From: Prorocentrum cordatum
Lineage: Eukaryota; Sar; Dinophyceae; Prorocentrales; Prorocentraceae
Assembly (NCBI GenBank): GCA_963575745.1
Contig: CAUYUJ010020171.1
Location: 75,001 to 139,000 of the forward strand
Direction of reading: 5' to 3'
Length of the DNA: 64,000 nt
Shown one piece after another: positions 62,697 to 64,000 of the stretch. The position numbers and the translations under genes were made by a program. The notes beneath the pieces were generated by a model. It had not been told where the DNA came from. It worked only from the letters and a program-made list of their open reading frames with translations, and made no database searches. Position 1 is the stretch's first letter. The number at the start of each line of letters is the position of its first letter.

Positions 62697-62810
62697 GCGC
62701 TGCTTCTCCGCGAGCTCTCGGAGCTAGGCCCTTCGCGCCTGATTTGCGTGCTGGAGTGCTACGCCTCCTGGGGGCTGATCGCCCCTGAGAGGACCCCCCA
62801 CGAGCGTTGA
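62697..62810 (+). CDS. Possible 3'-terminal exon, unknown protein
   Basis: After CCTCCCCGAG the frame reads ALLLRELSELGPSRLICVLE, then CYASWGLIAPERTPHER, then TGA at 62808-62810. The C/T tract, AG and stop fit a last exon. No family recognised; 38 codons are too few for assignment. Confidence 0.4.
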   Translation, partial: ALLLRELSELGPSRLICVLECYASWGLIAPERTPHER

Positions 62811-62869
62811 GGAGGAGGAGAGGGATCGAGGCTCGAGGTTCGACAAAAGGGGCCGAGCGGATAAATCAA

Positions 62870-64000
62870 ATACTTGGTCGTGTTGCGCATGGCGGGGCAC
62901 CAAGATTCCAAAGAGCAGGCTCGAAACTTCGGACTTGAGCTTGAGCTATACTTTGTTCTGCCCTGTAGCGTTTTTGTGCGGGACATTGTCGTTGCTAGAG
63001 CTTTTGAGCATTGGATTCCGCGTGCGAGCCGAACGTGGTTCCGGGAGGCCCAGGGAGGTGCAAAGCGCGCAGTGTCAACAACGGCGTTATTGTATTGCAG
63101 CTTGTTTCGCATCGCAGTTTGCCCAGCATCGCACACATTTGCTGTGCAGTTTCGTTCTCAGAGCTTGAGTTTAGGATTTCGCGTGCGAGCCGAGCTTGGT
63201 TTGGGGAGGTCCAGGGAGGTCCGAAGCGCGCAGTGCCAGCCATGGCCACGGCGACAGTAAAAGCAGTTGTTGTTCGCATTACAGTCATTTTGCATTTGAG
63301 GTCGTTCTGCATTGCAGTATGTTTGCGTTTGAATGTCGCTGCTAGGGATTGAGGTTCGGATTTCGCGTGCGAACCGACCGTGGTTTGCGAAGGTCCATCG
63401 GGGTGCGAAGCGCTCAGTGTTAACCGCGGCCACAACGATAGAAACACCTATTTGTTTGCAGTGCAGTTCGTTTGCATTGCAGTTGTTTTAGCATTGCAGT
63501 TTGTTCGCGCTGTAGCTTCGCTGCTAGAGCTTGAGCTTAAGATTTCGCGTGCGAGCCGTACATGGTTTGGGGAGGTCCAGGGAGACCGAAGCGCGCAGTG
63601 CCAACCACGGCGACGACGACAGAGAAAACCCAGTTCGTTAACATTGTGTGTGTTGCATTGCTGCAAGGCTTGTTCGTTTGTGTCTGGCATTGCAGTTTTT
63701 GTCCGCATGTAGTTCGTTGCAGTGTTGCTGCTAGCTCACGATTTCGCGTGCGAGCCGAACGTGGCTTAGGGACGTCCAGGGAGGTGTGAAGCTCGCAGCG
63801 CCAACCACCACGACAGAAATTTCAGTTGTGTTAAAGTGCACTTCATGTTTGGCATTGGAGTCTGTTCTGCTCTGCATGTTTCTTTCGCTGCAGTTTCACT
63901 GCTAGGGCTTGAGCTTCGGGTCTCCCCGTGTGAGGCGAACGCAGCTTGGGGACGCTAGGGGTGTGCGAGGCGCGCAGCGCCTACCACGGCGACGACGACA
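62870..64000. repeat. Satellite of about 183 bp, at least six units, running off the window
   Basis: CGCGTGCGAGCCGAACGTGG or variants start at 63019, 63180, 63364, 63546, 63745 and 63925 (spacings 161, 184, 182, 199, 180). Each unit also has GGTCCAGGGAGGTSCGAAGC, a GCGCAGTGCCAACCACGGCG block, a T-rich part with TTGCATTGCAG and GCTGCTAGRGCTTGAGCTT. No frame is conserved between units. Confidence 0.9.

Noticed and set aside
1-64000. tRNA, rRNA and snRNA genes
   Set aside because: No cloverleaf with matching A and B boxes, no conserved rRNA core and no snRNA motif was recognised by eye; a covariance-model scan would be needed to be certain.

Overview
Overall character. The window reads as nuclear DNA of a dinoflagellate. 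It is GC-rich, has almost no long genes, and is packed with simple repeats, minisatellites and small transposon-like insertions. Two places carry matches to the dinoflagellate spliced leader: 20 of 22 bases at 35893-35914 on the + strand, and an exact 12-base match to its 3' end at 55358-55369 on the - strand. The one clearly readable protein-coding unit is a non-LTR retrotransposon. Genus cannot be settled from sequence alone. There is no sign of prokaryotic operons, CRISPR, rRNA or tRNA.

Layout. 1-5.3 kb: a fragment of a long dispersed repeat (called LR here), purine/pyrimidine tracts, a 1.1-kb GAT array and a 245-bp insertion. 5.36-8.1 kb: LR copy 1, split at its left end by a 173-bp TA-flanked insertion. 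8.3-11.4 kb: GA, ACAAC, 12-bp and ATC arrays, the last with an 800-bp higher-order period. 12.2-16.1 kb: a 209-bp insertion, a lower-GC unique stretch, an 8-bp CCCTATAG minisatellite and the second 245-bp-type insertion. 16.2-21.1 kb: a tandem duplication of a complex unit of about 2.4-2.6 kb bounded by GTT arrays. 21.3-27.6 kb: possible short exons separated by pyrimidine-rich DNA, two 166-bp insertions and an 88-bp tandem repeat. 27.7-29.1 kb: LR copy 2. 30.6-35.9 kb: several more insertions and exon-like repeat copy 1. 35.9-42.8 kb: a decayed retrotransposon on the + strand, starting at a spliced-leader relic. 43-49 kb: exon-like repeat copies 2 and 3, LR copy 3, a 300-bp foldback and a second 163-bp insertion. 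49.3-55.4 kb: a nearly complete retrotransposon on the - strand. 55.8-59.4 kb: a diverged repeat interrupted by a 1.09-kb foldback element. 59.4-61.6 kb: extremely GC-rich DNA with no recognisable gene. 61.6-62.2 kb: a further insertion and a GAT array. 62.2-62.8 kb: possible terminal exons. 62.9-64 kb: a satellite of about 183 bp running off the window.

How it fits together. The - strand retrotransposon encodes, in three successive frames, a zinc-finger ORF1 (392 aa), an AP-type endonuclease, and a 1244-aa polyprotein with reverse transcriptase, zinc knuckle, RNase H and C-terminal Cys-rich region. All catalytic residues I could check are present. The ORF1 stop lies in UCC-UGA, the core of the antizyme +1 frameshift signal, and the +1 frame runs straight into the endonuclease. 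Both retrotransposon copies have spliced-leader sequence upstream of ORF1, as expected if their mRNAs were trans-spliced before reverse transcription.

The most novel content is probably the set of short non-autonomous insertions. At least eight families can be delimited by comparing copies, empty sites, terminal inverted repeats and target-site duplications.
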